DNA of 64,000 bases from Bdellovibrionales bacterium (GTDB lineage: Bacteria; Bdellovibrionota; UBA1018), in assembly GCA_018266355.1 (NCBI GenBank), contig JAFEAP010000014.1, positions 1-64,000 on the forward strand. Reading direction: 5' to 3'. The position numbers and the translations under genes are program-made. A model generated the notes under the pieces. The model saw only the letters and a program-made list of their open reading frames with translations, was not told the DNA's origin and ran no database searches. Positions 39,847 to 48,010 of this stretch are shown one piece after another. The stretch's first letter is position 1, and each line of letters opens with the position of its first letter.

Positions 39847-39889
39847 GGCTAATCGCTTCGCGTCAAATCCAAGGATTCGGCGCGTCGAA

Positions 39890-40411
39890 TCAGAACTTTT
39901 TCGGAGCCGGTTTCTTCGCCGGCGCGACTTCGACGACTTCGAAACGGCCGCACTCGTGGGAGCGTTTTCCTTCGCCGAGGTAGTTCGAGTGAACGGTGAC
40001 GAGCGAGTTCTTTTGGGTTTCGCGCGGGCCGCCCCAACCGGACGTCCAGATTTCCTTCACCGCGTAGGTCGTCGAGAAGATGCCGTCTTGATCGGCCTTC
40101 TGGTCTTGGACCTTCACGACGACGTGGATCGACGCGTCCATCATGTTCGGAGCCGCGTTCAAGCGGATTTCGTCGCCGGATTCCAGCGTGATTCTATCGA
40201 TGACGACGTTTTGGAATTCCTTCTTCTCGGTGCCGTCCGCGCTCTTCACGGAGACTTCGCGCATCTCGCTCCGGGTGACCGTGCCGTTCGCGTCGAGGGC
40301 GACTTGGAAATTTTCGTAGTTTTCGCCGGTGCAAGCGAGGGCGGAAGCGGACAGGATTCCGGCGGCGAGCAGAATGGACGAGAAAAGGACTTTTTTCATG
40401 GTCGACCTCAT
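39890..40411 (-). CDS. Secreted protein, tandem paralog of 39158-39682
   Basis: 173 residues with signal peptide (KKVLFSSILLAAGILSASALA). It shares with its neighbour the blocks LESGDEIRLNAAPNMMD, DQKADQDGIFSTTYAVKEIWTS, HSNYLGEGKRSHECGRFEVVEV. The tail is Lys/Pro-rich. Unknown family, probably a periplasmic or surface beta-rich protein. Separate terminators imply separate regulation of the two copies. Confidence 0.8.
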   Translation of the reverse strand: MRSTMKKVLFSSILLAAGILSASALACTGENYENFQVALDANGTVTRSEMREVSVKSADGTEKKEFQNVVIDRITLESGDEIRLNAAPNMMDASIHVVVKVQDQKADQDGIFSTTYAVKEIWTSGWGGPRETQKNSLVTVHSNYLGEGKRSHECGRFEVVEVAPAKKPAPKKF

Positions 40412-40522
40412 CGGGGATTAAAAGGTTTTAGGCTTGGGCCGTTTTTTACGGGCGGAACGCCAGAGAATCAACACATTCCTTCCTCACCCCGAGCGCGCCG
40501 TGGTGAAAGGCCCCGTTTTCGT

Positions 40523-40538
40523 CGGCATATCGCTTGCT
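40523..40538 (+). promoter_or_regulatory. Candidate sigma-54 promoter for the ferritin-like gene
   Basis: CGGCATATCGCTTGCT: GG (40524-40525) and GC (40536-40537) have the exact -24/-12 spacing and the -12 element TTGCT is perfect; the -24 element matches 4 of 7. Predicted start about 40549, leader about 73 nt. The rest of 40412-40621 shows no gene. Confidence 0.45.
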
Positions 40539-40621
40539 CTTTCATTACCCGAGATCCCGGGGATTCCGGTGATCGCCCCGACCGTGGTTTTAAGGACGAA
40601 ATCATCAAAGGAGAGCCCGTT

Positions 40622-41137
40622 ATGGACCAAATCGACGCGACACTCATGAACCCCGTGGACGTGGTGCGCGGCCAATACCTTCCCCCCGAGATCGATCAGG
40701 CGAAGTTCGCCGATAAGATCCTGCGCGGAGAACTGAGCGCGATCGAGGCCTACGATCGGGTGATCGAGGCCGCCATCCGCGAGCCCGACGCGCCGATCAC
40801 GACGCTCGCGCAGATCCGGAACGAGCACCAACGCTCCTGCGAGAGCCTCCGCCACCTCGTCGAGAAGAAAGGCGAGCACCCGAGCGAGGACTCGGGCGCG
40901 TGGGGAACGATCGTCACGGCGCTCATCAACGTGAGAAGTTTCTTCGGTCCGATGGCGGCCCTCCGAACGCTGCGGACCGGCGAGGAGCACGGCTTGAAGC
41001 TATATCAAGACGCGCTCGATTTAGAACTCGGCGATCGAGAAAGGGCCGTGATCCGGGATGTGCTCATCCCGCGCCAGGTGCGGCACATGGCCCAGCTCGA
41101 CTCGCTCATCGATTCCGGGGAACGCTTTACAGAATAG
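40622..41137 (+). CDS. Ferritin-like four-helix protein (DUF2383, PA2169-type)
   Basis: 171 residues from the ATG at 40622, with AAGGAGAG upstream. Helical throughout, with LRGELSAIEAYDRVIEAA, IRNEHQRSCESLRHLV and EEHGLKLYQDALD giving the E...ExxH/E...ExH pattern of ferritin-like bundles in the PA2169 family. Function unknown, often stress- or stationary-phase-linked. A sigma-54-type promoter precedes it. Confidence 0.75.
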   Translation: MDQIDATLMNPVDVVRGQYLPPEIDQAKFADKILRGELSAIEAYDRVIEAAIREPDAPITTLAQIRNEHQRSCESLRHLVEKKGEHPSEDSGAWGTIVTALINVRSFFGPMAALRTLRTGEEHGLKLYQDALDLELGDRERAVIRDVLIPRQVRHMAQLDSLIDSGERFTE

Positions 41138-41228
41138 CGTAAGGCATCTCCGGTGGGATCCCCTCTGTATCTTCAGAATCGGTTCTGGTGACTGGATCTG
41201 GAACGACAGCAAAAGGGATCCAAGAGGC

Positions 41229-41253
41229 GGGAAGCCCCCAAAAAGGGCTTCCC
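41229..41253 (+). terminator. Terminator between convergent genes
   Basis: GGGAAGCCC (41229-41237) pairs with GGGCTTCCC (41245-41253); GTTCTATTTC follows. It lies 8 bp before the thioredoxin stop on the other strand. Confidence 0.7.
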
Positions 41254-41261
41254 GTTCTATT

Positions 41262-41585
41262 TCACGCCCGCAATCTTCGGATCAGCTCTTCGAACGCCGG
41301 AGCCGGCAGCAGCCCGGGTTGCTCGAATACGAGGTCAGCGTTCTTGAACGCCATCAGCGTCGGGATCGAACGGACTTGGAAGGCGGCGGCGAGATCGGTC
41401 GCCGCTTCCGTGTCGACCTTTCCGAAGTAGATATCCGGATGCGCGGCCGCGACCGCCTCGAAGAGCGGGGCGAAGATCTTACACGGGCCGCACCACGCGG
41501 CCCAGAAATCGAGGATGACGATCGGATGCGAATCGACGACGGTCTCGAAATTTTCCATCGTCACGACTTGGGTCTGGCCGTTCAT
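41262..41585 (-). CDS. trxA: Thioredoxin
   Basis: 107 residues from the ATG at 41585 (GGAGAAACGC upstream). Active site WAAWCGPCKIFAP (Cys32, Cys35), cis-Pro block VRSIPTLMAFKN. A cytoplasmic disulfide reductase by sequence, with no signal peptide. The longer open frame upstream to 41930 shows no homology and is a shadow of the divergent gene. Confidence 0.92.
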   Translation of the reverse strand: MNGQTQVVTMENFETVVDSHPIVILDFWAAWCGPCKIFAPLFEAVAAAHPDIYFGKVDTEAATDLAAAFQVRSIPTLMAFKNADLVFEQPGLLPAPAFEELIRRLRA

Positions 41586-41793
41586 GCGTTTCTCCCGGAG
41601 ACGTAAGAGTTCCCCTTCAAGATATACCGGAGCGGAAGGTCTTTCGCATCCTCTGCGCGCATCACGCGCATGCGATTTCCGGATTCCTTGACGTTTCCTT
41701 GACGAAGCCCTGACCGGAGCTTGAACCCCCTTTTTCGTTTTCCGCGCTAAACCTCGGCTCACTAAAACGTAGAAAAACAGAAAGAAGAACCCT

Positions 41794-42243
41794 ATGAAAA
41801 AACAAATCGTCCTCCTCTCGATCCTCTCCTCCCTCGTCGCCTTCTCGGCTTCCGCGAAGGAAATCCTCGTCCATGAAGAAGCTTCGGCGCTCACCGCTCC
41901 GCTCGTTTCCGCGGAATTCGAAGTGAACAAGGACCTCGGCCGCGTGTGGATCGCGATCGGCGTTTCGGATCAGTTCCGCGAAGCCGGCGCCGGCGCGATG
42001 AGCGACGTGCGCGTGAAGCTTCCGGGCCTCACCTACGACGCCGCCCGCGGCGAGATCGCCTACGAAGGCACGGTCTGCGCGATCGCGAAACAGAACGCGC
42101 TCGACAAAGTCTTCCACGCCGTTCGCATTAAGCCGACGAAGGCGTGCAAGCTCACGAGCCGCTCGATCTACCGCGACGTCGACAACGGATACGAGATCGA
42201 GAAGACGCAGTACCTCCAGGTTTACCTGAGCGTCCGCGAGTAA
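41794..42243 (+). CDS. Small secreted protein of unknown family
   Basis: 149 residues. Signal peptide KKQIVLLSILSSLVAFSASA, then an all-beta-looking mature part with two Cys (VCAIA and ACKLT) that may form a disulfide. ATG preceded by AGAAAGAAGAA. Followed by a strong terminator, so it is a single-gene unit. Confidence 0.75.
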   Translation: MKKQIVLLSILSSLVAFSASAKEILVHEEASALTAPLVSAEFEVNKDLGRVWIAIGVSDQFREAGAGAMSDVRVKLPGLTYDAARGEIAYEGTVCAIAKQNALDKVFHAVRIKPTKACKLTSRSIYRDVDNGYEIEKTQYLQVYLSVRE

Positions 42244-42267
42244 CCCGCGGATCCGAAAACGATAAAT

Positions 42268-42306
42268 GCCGAAGGCCGCCCGGACGCTTTCCGGACGGCC
42301 TTCGGG
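42268..42306. terminator. Bidirectional terminator
   Basis: GCCGAAGGCCG pairs with CGGCCTTCGGGC, extended by an inner CCGG/CCGG. It lies between convergent genes. Confidence 0.75.
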
Positions 42307-42315
42307 CGTTCGGGC

Positions 42316-43065
42316 TCAGATTTGGCCGAGGCCGCCGTCGGCGACGATATCGGCGCCGAGCAGGTAGCTCGAATCGGACGACGCGAGGAAGAGCGCGACG
42401 TTCGCCATCTCTTCGGGCCGTCCGAGGCGGCGGGCCGGAATCGATTTCTTCATGCCTTCGGTGAAACCCGCCGCTTGTTCGGCGGTGAGCCCCATCTTGC
42501 CGAAGATCGGCGTCTCGATCGGGCCCGGGGAAAGGACGTTGAAACGGGCTTTCTCGGCTGGAATTTCCGCCGTCCAGCTCCGCGCGAAACTCCGCACGGC
42601 GGCCTTCGTCGCGGAATAGACGGAAGACCCGTCGAACCCTTTCGAGGCGACGACCGAGGCGTTCAGGACGACCGAACTTCCCGGACGCAGGAGCGGCAGC
42701 GCCTTCGTCACGGTAAAATAGAGGCCGCGGACGTTCGTATCGAAGTGGCGGTCGAAGAACTCGGCGGTCGAGTCGGTCGACGGAGCGAAGGCGGCGACGC
42801 CCGCGTTCGCGAAGATCACGTCGAGGCCGTCGTATTTCGATTTGATGTGGGCGTAGAGCCGGTCGAGATCCTCGAGCTTGCTCACGTCGGTCTGGACGAC
42901 GTCGAAAAGATCGCCGTATTCCTTCTTCGCCTTCGCGTACGTCTCCGGGGAGCGCGCGGTGACGATGACTTTCGCCCCCTGCTCCCGAAAGAGTTTCGCC
43001 GTCGCGAGACCGATGCCCGAATTGCCGCCCGTGACGAGCGCCGTTTTACCTTGGAGTTTGTTCAT
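42316..43065 (-). CDS. Short-chain dehydrogenase/reductase
   Basis: 249 residues, classical SDR. TGGNSGIG cofactor motif, NAG (FANAGVA), catalytic Ser in NASVVAS and YSATK (Tyr-x-x-x-Lys). NAD(P)-dependent oxidoreductase; substrate unknown. The gene is divergent from a TetR regulator and two identical-type operators lie between them, so the regulator most likely represses this gene. Confidence 0.92.
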   Translation of the reverse strand: MNKLQGKTALVTGGNSGIGLATAKLFREQGAKVIVTARSPETYAKAKKEYGDLFDVVQTDVSKLEDLDRLYAHIKSKYDGLDVIFANAGVAAFAPSTDSTAEFFDRHFDTNVRGLYFTVTKALPLLRPGSSVVLNASVVASKGFDGSSVYSATKAAVRSFARSWTAEIPAEKARFNVLSPGPIETPIFGKMGLTAEQAAGFTEGMKKSIPARRLGRPEEMANVALFLASSDSSYLLGADIVADGGLGQI

Positions 43066-43100
43066 GATGCGTTTTCCTTTGCTGGTTTCAAATCTCAGTT

Positions 43101-43118
43101 TTGAACTGATTGGTTCAA
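43101..43118. promoter_or_regulatory. Operator 1 of the SDR/TetR pair
   Basis: TTGAACTGATTGGTTCAA: perfect 6-bp arms around 6 nt. It overlaps a minus-strand -10 TATATT for the SDR gene (-35 TTGCAA, 16-nt spacer). Confidence 0.8.
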
Positions 43119-43151
43119 TATACCCGCGTCCGAGGCGTTTGCAATCTTATA

Positions 43152-43181
43152 TTGAACTAACCGGTTCAATATGTTTATAAT
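43152..43181 (+). promoter_or_regulatory. Operator 2 overlapping the tetR promoter
   Basis: TTGAACTAACCGGTTCAA (43152-43169) is the same palindrome; with flanks its arms reach 9 bp (ATATTGAAC/GTTCAATAT). TTGAAC also serves as -35, with TATAAT at 43176-43181 (18-nt spacer). The ATG at 43187 is only 5 nt beyond the -10, so the mRNA is predicted leaderless. The two operators are 51 bp apart. Confidence 0.8.
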
Positions 43182-43186
43182 GGGGT

Positions 43187-43732
43187 ATGGGACGGCCCAA
43201 GTGCTTCAACCGAGAACAGGTCCTCGCCGACGCGCTCCCGCTCTTCCTCGAGAAGGGTTTCGCGGACACGAGCGTGCAGGATCTCGAACGCGCGACCGGA
43301 GTGAATAAATCCGGCCTCTATTCGGAGTTCGAGGATAAAGAGGATCTCTACCTTTCGAGCCTCGCCCAGTACGTCGAGAATCCCGCGGCGGCGGAAGTCC
43401 TTTCCGCGAAGCCCCTCGGGTGGGCGAATGTCGAGCGCTTCTTGAGGATGGCTTTCGAGTGCCGCGCGCAGAAAGGCTGCTTCGTGGTGAATTCCGTACG
43501 CGAACTCTCGATTCTCCCCCCGCGGGCGAAGTCGATCATCACGAACCACCTGAAACGGGTCCGCGGGATGCTCGTCGATAACCTCGAGGGAAAGACGAAG
43601 GCCGATCCGGGCGTCGTCGCCGACATCATCCTCACCTTCAATTCCGGGACCTCGCTCGAACAGAACCTTCGGTCGCTCGAGAAATCGGGCGAGCGCGTCG
43701 ACGTCTTCATGCGCATGCTCCGCTCCCTTTGA
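43187..43732 (+). CDS. TetR-family transcriptional regulator
   Basis: 181 residues. N-terminal helix-turn-helix GRPKCFNREQVLADALPLFLEKGFADTSVQDLERATGVNKSGLYSEFEDKEDLY is typical; the C-terminal ligand domain is divergent. Probably represses itself and the divergent SDR through the two TTGAAC-N6-GTTCAA sites. Leaderless start predicted. Confidence 0.9.
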   Translation: MGRPKCFNREQVLADALPLFLEKGFADTSVQDLERATGVNKSGLYSEFEDKEDLYLSSLAQYVENPAAAEVLSAKPLGWANVERFLRMAFECRAQKGCFVVNSVRELSILPPRAKSIITNHLKRVRGMLVDNLEGKTKADPGVVADIILTFNSGTSLEQNLRSLEKSGERVDVFMRMLRSL

Positions 43733-43766
43733 TCGTTTTCGGGGTTTGTGCTATGCTCGAACGCCT

Positions 43767-44113
43767 GGGGACGTCCTGGCTTCGACAGAAGTGCTGAAAC
43801 CTCAGAGGCATGTCGTGGCGCCGGAGGCCACGTAAAAACCGGCACCTTGTATTTGGCAACGAATACGCTCTTGCTGCTTAATTAATTAAGCAACACGTCT
43901 ACCCGAGACACTCCCTCGGTCCCGGGATAGACGCCATTTAGAGGGATAGTCCCGGTTTCATCGCAGGCGGTTCCGGGGCGAAACTTTAGTCGGCGGAGGA
44001 TCCGGGTAGGTTGTCGGCCGTCGCCCCGGATTCAATCTAAACGACCGACTACACATGTAGAATCTGTGGCGGATCGCTTTTGGACGAGGGTTCGATTCCC
44101 TCCGTCTCCACCA
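43767..44113 (+). ncRNA. ssrA: tmRNA
   Basis: 347 nt. The ends form the tRNA-like acceptor (GGGGACG with CGTCTCC, one G-U) with TTCGATT T-loop and encoded CCA. The reading frame GGC AAC GAA TAC GCT CTT GCT GCT TAA gives the tag (A)GNEYALAA, with a run of UAA codons behind it. Rescues stalled ribosomes with SmpB. The resume codon encodes Gly where Ala is more usual. Confidence 0.96.
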
Positions 44114-44239
44114 CTTCAACCCGCCGAAGCCACAAAGCTTCGGCGGGTTCTTAGTTTTCGTCTACACGAAGGAATCGAACCCTCCGGAGGATCGTCCGCG
44201 GGGAACGCCGAAGGCGTTTCGCGCGGACCGTCGCGCAGG
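44085..44239 (+). repeat. Direct repeat copy 1: tmRNA 3' end, terminator and flank
   Basis: 155 bp, identical to 44297-44451 except at 44195. It contains the tmRNA T-arm and acceptor 3' strand with CCA, the terminator, and an inverted copy of the T-arm core (GGAATCGAACCCTCC at about 44171-44185). Confidence 0.95.
44120..44147 (+). terminator. tmRNA terminator
   Basis: CCCGCCGAAGC (44120-44130) pairs with GCTTCGGCGGG (44137-44147), followed by TTCTTAGTTTTCG. An identical copy lies at 44332-44359 inside the second repeat. Confidence 0.85.
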
Positions 44240-44296
44240 AAGCGCGACGGAGATCCGCAGGCGTACCCGCAGATCCCGCGCGGATGCGCGGGAGCG

Positions 44297-44451
44297 CGAG
44301 GGTTCGATTCCCTCCGTCTCCACCACTTCAACCCGCCGAAGCCACAAAGCTTCGGCGGGTTCTTAGTTTTCGTCTACACGAAGGAATCGAACCCTCCGGA
44401 GGATCGGCCGCGGGGAACGCCGAAGGCGTTTCGCGCGGACCGTCGCGCAGG
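44297..44451 (+). repeat. Direct repeat copy 2: duplicated tmRNA 3' end
   Basis: Begins exactly with the tmRNA T-arm (CGAGGGTTCGATTCCCTC), goes through acceptor and CCA and the terminator, and matches copy 1 at 154 of 155 positions, 212 bp away. The 57 bp between the copies (44240-44296) are unique and G/C-rich with small dyads. Open frames in 44066-44580 are artefacts of these repeats. Confidence 0.95.
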
Positions 44452-44565
44452 CGAACCCCCGCGATCGAAATCTCCGTCGATATCGTCCGAAACTCCTGAC
44501 GTCGCGGGCGCGCACGCGCCGGGATGAGACTTGCCAGCCGACTCCGGATGCCCCAAAATCCCAAC

Positions 44566-45000
44566 ATGCCGAAAATCACGCCCTGCCTCCTCTACACGAA
44601 AGACGCCGCCAAGGCCGCCCGCTACTACGCCTCGATCTTCAAGGACTCGAAAATTTACAGCGCCGACTCGCTGATGGCGAGTTTCCGCATCGGCGGAATG
44701 GACTTCCTCGCCCTGAACGGCCCCGCCTCGAAGTTCACCTGGAACATCTCCTTCATGATCGACTGCAAAGACCAAAAAGAAGTCGATCATTTCTGGAACA
44801 AACTGAAACGCGGCGGAAAGGAACTCCGCTGCGGGTGGGTCGAGGACAAATTCGGAATGGCTTGGCAGGTCGTTCCCTCGGCCATGCCGAAATTCCTCGG
44901 CGCGAAAGATCGGACGAAAGCCGATCGCGCGTTCCAAGCCATGCTGAAAATGAAGAAGCTCGACATCGCGAAGCTCAAGGCCGCTTTCGACGGGAAGTAA
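44566..45000 (+). CDS. VOC-family (PhnB-like) protein
   Basis: 144 residues from the ATG at 44566 ([30 protein letters not shown]). The pattern of [12 protein letters not shown]...FLALNGP...[28 protein letters not shown] matches the 3-demethylubiquinone-methyltransferase-like/PhnB group of VOC proteins, with beta-alpha-beta-beta-beta units. Substrate unknown. Two upstream in-frame ATGs (44524, 44548) are possible but add no homology. Confidence 0.85.
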   Translation: MPKITPCLLYTKDAAKAARYYASIFKDSKIYSADSLMASFRIGGMDFLALNGPASKFTWNISFMIDCKDQKEVDHFWNKLKRGGKELRCGWVEDKFGMAWQVVPSAMPKFLGAKDRTKADRAFQAMLKMKKLDIAKLKAAFDGK

Positions 45001-45007
45001 CCGCCGG

Positions 45008-46786
45008 GTGTACCAGCTCCGAGACTACCAGCGCGAAGCCGTGAACCGCGTCGTCGGCTACTTCCGGAAGCGACGCGACCCGATCCTCGTCGTCCTTCCG
45101 ACGGGCGCCGGAAAGAGCCTCGTCATCGCCGAGCTCGCGCGCCTCGCGAAGGGTCGCGTCCTCGTCCTCGCGCACGTGAAGGAACTCGTCGAACAGAACC
45201 ACCAGAAGTACACGAGCTACGGCCTCGAAGCCGGCATCTACTCCGCCGGGCTCGGAAAGAAAGAACACGGCCAAAAGGCGATCTTCGGCAGCGTCCAGTC
45301 GATCGCCCGCGCGCCGGACGCGTTCTTCGAAGACTTCTCCCTCCTCGTCATCGACGAATGTCACCGGGTCGCCGACGACGGCGACACCCAGTACCGCGCC
45401 ATCATCGATAAACTCCGCGCCCGGAATCCCGAGCTCTGCGTCCTCGGACTCACCGCGACCCCGTACCGGCTCGGCGTCGGATGGATCTACGAATACGCCC
45501 AAACGGGCGAGCTCCGCTCCGAAACCCCGCGCTTCTTCAAACAGTCCGTCTACGAGCTCCCCCTCTCTTCGATGATCAAGAACCGTTACCTCACCGTCCC
45601 GGTGAAGGTCGACATCCCGGTCACGAGCTACGACTTCTCGGAACTCGTCGAGAACGATCGTCCCTTCACCGTCTCCGAGATCGAAGAAGTGCTGAAAAAC
45701 CAAAAGCGCCTCACGCCGCTCATCATCCGGAACGTGATGGACATCGTCGAGCGCTACGACCGGAAAGGCGTCATGATCTTCAGCGCCTCCGTCCGCCACG
45801 CGGAAGAGATCCTCTCCTATCTTCCGCCCGAAGACGCCCGTCTCGTCGTCGGCGACACGAGCCACGCCGAACGCCAGTCGACGATCGAGGATTTCAAGCT
45901 CCGCAAATTCAAGTACCTCGTGAACGTCTCCGTGCTCACGACCGGATTCGACGCGCCTCACGTCGACGTGATCGCGATCCTCCGTCCGACCGAGTCGAAT
46001 AGCCTCTACCAGCAGATCGTCGGCCGCGGCCTGCGGCTCTCCGAAGGAAAGAAAGACTGCTACGTCCTCGATTACACCGGGATGGGCCACGACATCTACG
46101 CGCCCGAGATCCGCGACAAACGTCCCGCCCCCGACGTCGTACCCGTGAAGGTCGCTTGTCCGGCGTGCGCGTTCGAAAACGATTTTTGGGGCTACGCCGA
46201 CGAGGACGGCGTCGTGCTCGAACACTTCGGACGGAAATGCAAAGGGGCGACCCAAGATCCGGCAACCCTCGCGATCACGCCGTGCGGGTTCCGCTTCCGG
46301 TTGAAACTCTGTCCCGGGTGCGGAGCCGAGAACGACCTCTCGGCCCGCGCCTGTGTCCAGTGCGCGGCGACGCTCGTCGACGCCGACGCGAAGCTCAAAC
46401 AAGCGAAGCTCTCGAAGAACGCGCACGTCCTCACGCCCGACCGGATCACGTTCGAGGAGCGCCTCGACAAGAACGCGAAACCGTTTCTCGAAATCAAATA
46501 CTACGACGCCGACGGGAAGTACCTCAGCGAGGCGCACTTCTTCTCGAACCCGACGTCGATCAAGAAGTTCAACATCAACTTCCTCCGCTCCCATCTCCGC
46601 CGCCCGGAACTCGCCGTCGACCTCACCACCCCCGCCGAAGTCGTGCGCTACCAGCGGCTCTTCCGGCTGCCCGCCTTCGTCATCGCGCGGAAACAGGACA
46701 AATACTGGAAAATCACCGAGAAGGTCTTTTCCGAGGAACTCCCCTCCCACCGCTCGCGCCCGGTCGGCGTTTCCGACGAAATTTAA
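45008..46786 (+). CDS. radD: RadD-like superfamily 2 helicase
   Basis: 592 residues, close to RadD/YejH (about 586). Helicase motifs: [15 protein letters not shown] (Walker A), [11 protein letters not shown] (DECH), [34 protein letters not shown] and [16 protein letters not shown] Cys-rich zinc region at about 382-455 ([29 protein letters not shown]) and a C-terminal domain follow as in RadD, a DNA-repair factor acting with RecA/SSB. GTG start 8 bp after the VOC gene. Confidence 0.88.
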   Translation: MYQLRDYQREAVNRVVGYFRKRRDPILVVLPTGAGKSLVIAELARLAKGRVLVLAHVKELVEQNHQKYTSYGLEAGIYSAGLGKKEHGQKAIFGSVQSIARAPDAFFEDFSLLVIDECHRVADDGDTQYRAIIDKLRARNPELCVLGLTATPYRLGVGWIYEYAQTGELRSETPRFFKQSVYELPLSSMIKNRYLTVPVKVDIPVTSYDFSELVENDRPFTVSEIEEVLKNQKRLTPLIIRNVMDIVERYDRKGVMIFSASVRHAEEILSYLPPEDARLVVGDTSHAERQSTIEDFKLRKFKYLVNVSVLTTGFDAPHVDVIAILRPTESNSLYQQIVGRGLRLSEGKKDCYVLDYTGMGHDIYAPEIRDKRPAPDVVPVKVACPACAFENDFWGYADEDGVVLEHFGRKCKGATQDPATLAITPCGFRFRLKLCPGCGAENDLSARACVQCAATLVDADAKLKQAKLSKNAHVLTPDRITFEERLDKNAKPFLEIKYYDADGKYLSEAHFFSNPTSIKKFNINFLRSHLRRPELAVDLTTPAEVVRYQRLFRLPAFVIARKQDKYWKITEKVFSEELPSHRSRPVGVSDEI

Positions 46787-46813
46787 GCCGTTTTACTGGC
46801 GGAAAAACGCGGC

Positions 46814-46843
46814 TTGACAGGTAACCCTTTGGTTACCTATACT
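46814..46843 (+). promoter_or_regulatory. arsR-type promoter with operator filling the spacer
   Basis: TTGACA (46814-46819), 18-nt spacer, TATACT (46838-46843). The palindrome AGGTAACCCTTTGGTTACCT (46819-46838) spans the whole spacer, so a bound repressor would exclude polymerase. ATG at 46850 is 6 nt past the -10, so the mRNA is predicted leaderless. Confidence 0.8.
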
Positions 46844-46849
46844 GACCCT

Positions 46850-47194
46850 ATGAACGACGTCTTCAAAGCGCTCGCCGACGAAACCCGGCGGGAAATCCTC
46901 GATACTCTCTACGCGAAAAGCGGACAGACGCTCGGGGAACTCTACGCGCCGTACGCGAAGTCGATGAGCCGCCAGGCCGTGATGAAACACCTCGGAATCC
47001 TCGAGGCGGCGAACCTCGTCGCGATCGTCTGGAGCGGGCGCGAGAAACGTCATTACCTGAACCCGATCCCGATCCACGCGATCCAAGACCGCTGGATCAA
47101 GAAGTTCGAACGGCAGCGCATGGACGCACTCGCCGCGCTGAAAACCGCCCTGGAAGGCTCCGAACCGAAAGGAAAAAAACATGTCCAATCGTGA
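46850..47194 (+). CDS. ArsR-family transcriptional regulator
   Basis: 114 residues from the ATG at 46850. KALADETRREILDTLYAKSGQTLGEL and MSRQAVMKHLGILEAANLVAIVWSGREKRHYLNP are a winged helix of the ArsR/SmtB type. No metal-binding Cys cluster is visible; members of this subgroup are paired with AHSA1 proteins. Autoregulation is likely through the palindrome in its promoter. Overlaps the next gene by 14 bp. Confidence 0.9.
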   Translation: MNDVFKALADETRREILDTLYAKSGQTLGELYAPYAKSMSRQAVMKHLGILEAANLVAIVWSGREKRHYLNPIPIHAIQDRWIKKFERQRMDALAALKTALEGSEPKGKKHVQS

Positions 47195-47630
47195 TCCCGA
47201 CTTCGTTTACGTGACCTACATTAAGACCACTCCCGAAAAACTTTGGGAGGCGCTGACCTCGTCGACGTTCACGCGCCAATACTGGTTCGGCTGCGAAGTC
47301 ACCAGCGACTGGAAAGTCGGATCGCCGATGACTTACGTCATGAACGGCGAGAAGAAAGTCGAAGGAAAGGTCCTCGTCGCCGATCGCCCGAAGCTCCTCT
47401 CCTACACCTTCCGCGAGGCGTTCGGCGAATCGGCGAAGGAACCGCCGACGAAGGTCACCCTCGAACTCGAGCCCGAGGCCGGCACCGAAACCGTACGCCT
47501 CACCGTCACCCACACCGACTTCATCGCGGGCTCGAAGCACCGTCCGTCGATCTCAGGCGGATGGCCGGCGGTCCTCAGCAACCTCAAATCCTTCCTCGAA
47601 ACGGGCAAAACCCTCGAATTCGAGATGTAA
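47181..47630 (+). CDS. SRPBCC/AHSA1 (Aha1-like) domain protein
   Basis: 149 residues. VTYIKTTPEKLWEALTSSTFTRQYWFGCEVTSDWKVGSPMTYV and SGGWPAVLSNLKSFLETGK are classic for the AHSA1 domain of the START/SRPBCC fold, a hydrophobic-ligand pocket. Second gene of the ArsR operon; ligand unknown. Confidence 0.9.
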   Translation: MSNRDPDFVYVTYIKTTPEKLWEALTSSTFTRQYWFGCEVTSDWKVGSPMTYVMNGEKKVEGKVLVADRPKLLSYTFREAFGESAKEPPTKVTLELEPEAGTETVRLTVTHTDFIAGSKHRPSISGGWPAVLSNLKSFLETGKTLEFEM

Positions 47631-47651
47631 GGACGCGACGAATCAGAACGG

Positions 47652-47683
47652 AAAGGCCGGGCGGATGCGCCCGGCCTTTTTTT
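47652..47683 (+). terminator. Strong intrinsic terminator of the arsR operon
   Basis: AAAGGCCGGGCG-GATG-CGCCCGGCC followed by seven T. Confidence 0.95.
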
Positions 47684-47733
47684 CGCGCGGACCGTCGTTT
47701 TTCGATATCCTCGGGACTTAGGAGAATCTGTCC

Positions 47734-47928
47734 ATGGACGAAAACGACTTCGAAGGAACCCTCGTGCTCGAAAAGCTGGCGGAAATCGACGAAGTCGACG
47801 CGTTCTTCGAGGCGATCGACGCCGACGACTTCGACCGGGCAAAGGCGCTCATGAAACGCGCCTGCGTCGACGCGGAAACGATCGCCGTCGTCCTGAAGAA
47901 AATGGCGGCGGCCGACGGAGAGCATTGA
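47734..47928 (+). CDS. Small acidic protein, unknown
   Basis: 64 residues, very acidic in the first half (MDENDFEGTLVLEKLAEIDEVDAFFEAIDADDFDRA) and helical throughout by composition. AGGAG nine nt before the ATG. No family recognised. Codon use resembles neighbouring genes, which supports a real gene. Confidence 0.55.
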   Translation: MDENDFEGTLVLEKLAEIDEVDAFFEAIDADDFDRAKALMKRACVDAETIAVVLKKMAAADGEH

Positions 47929-48010
47929 CCGGTTATTCGGCCCAAGCAATACTCCCTCCACTCGCATTTTAACCGGCTGATTATCCTCGCGAGAGGATGG
48001 AGAGGACCTT

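Noticed and set aside
44066-44580. Open frames around the tmRNA 3' end on both strands
   Set aside because: They translate the tmRNA T-arm and terminator repeats; such frames (ESNPR/EGIEPS-like) are a common annotation artefact.
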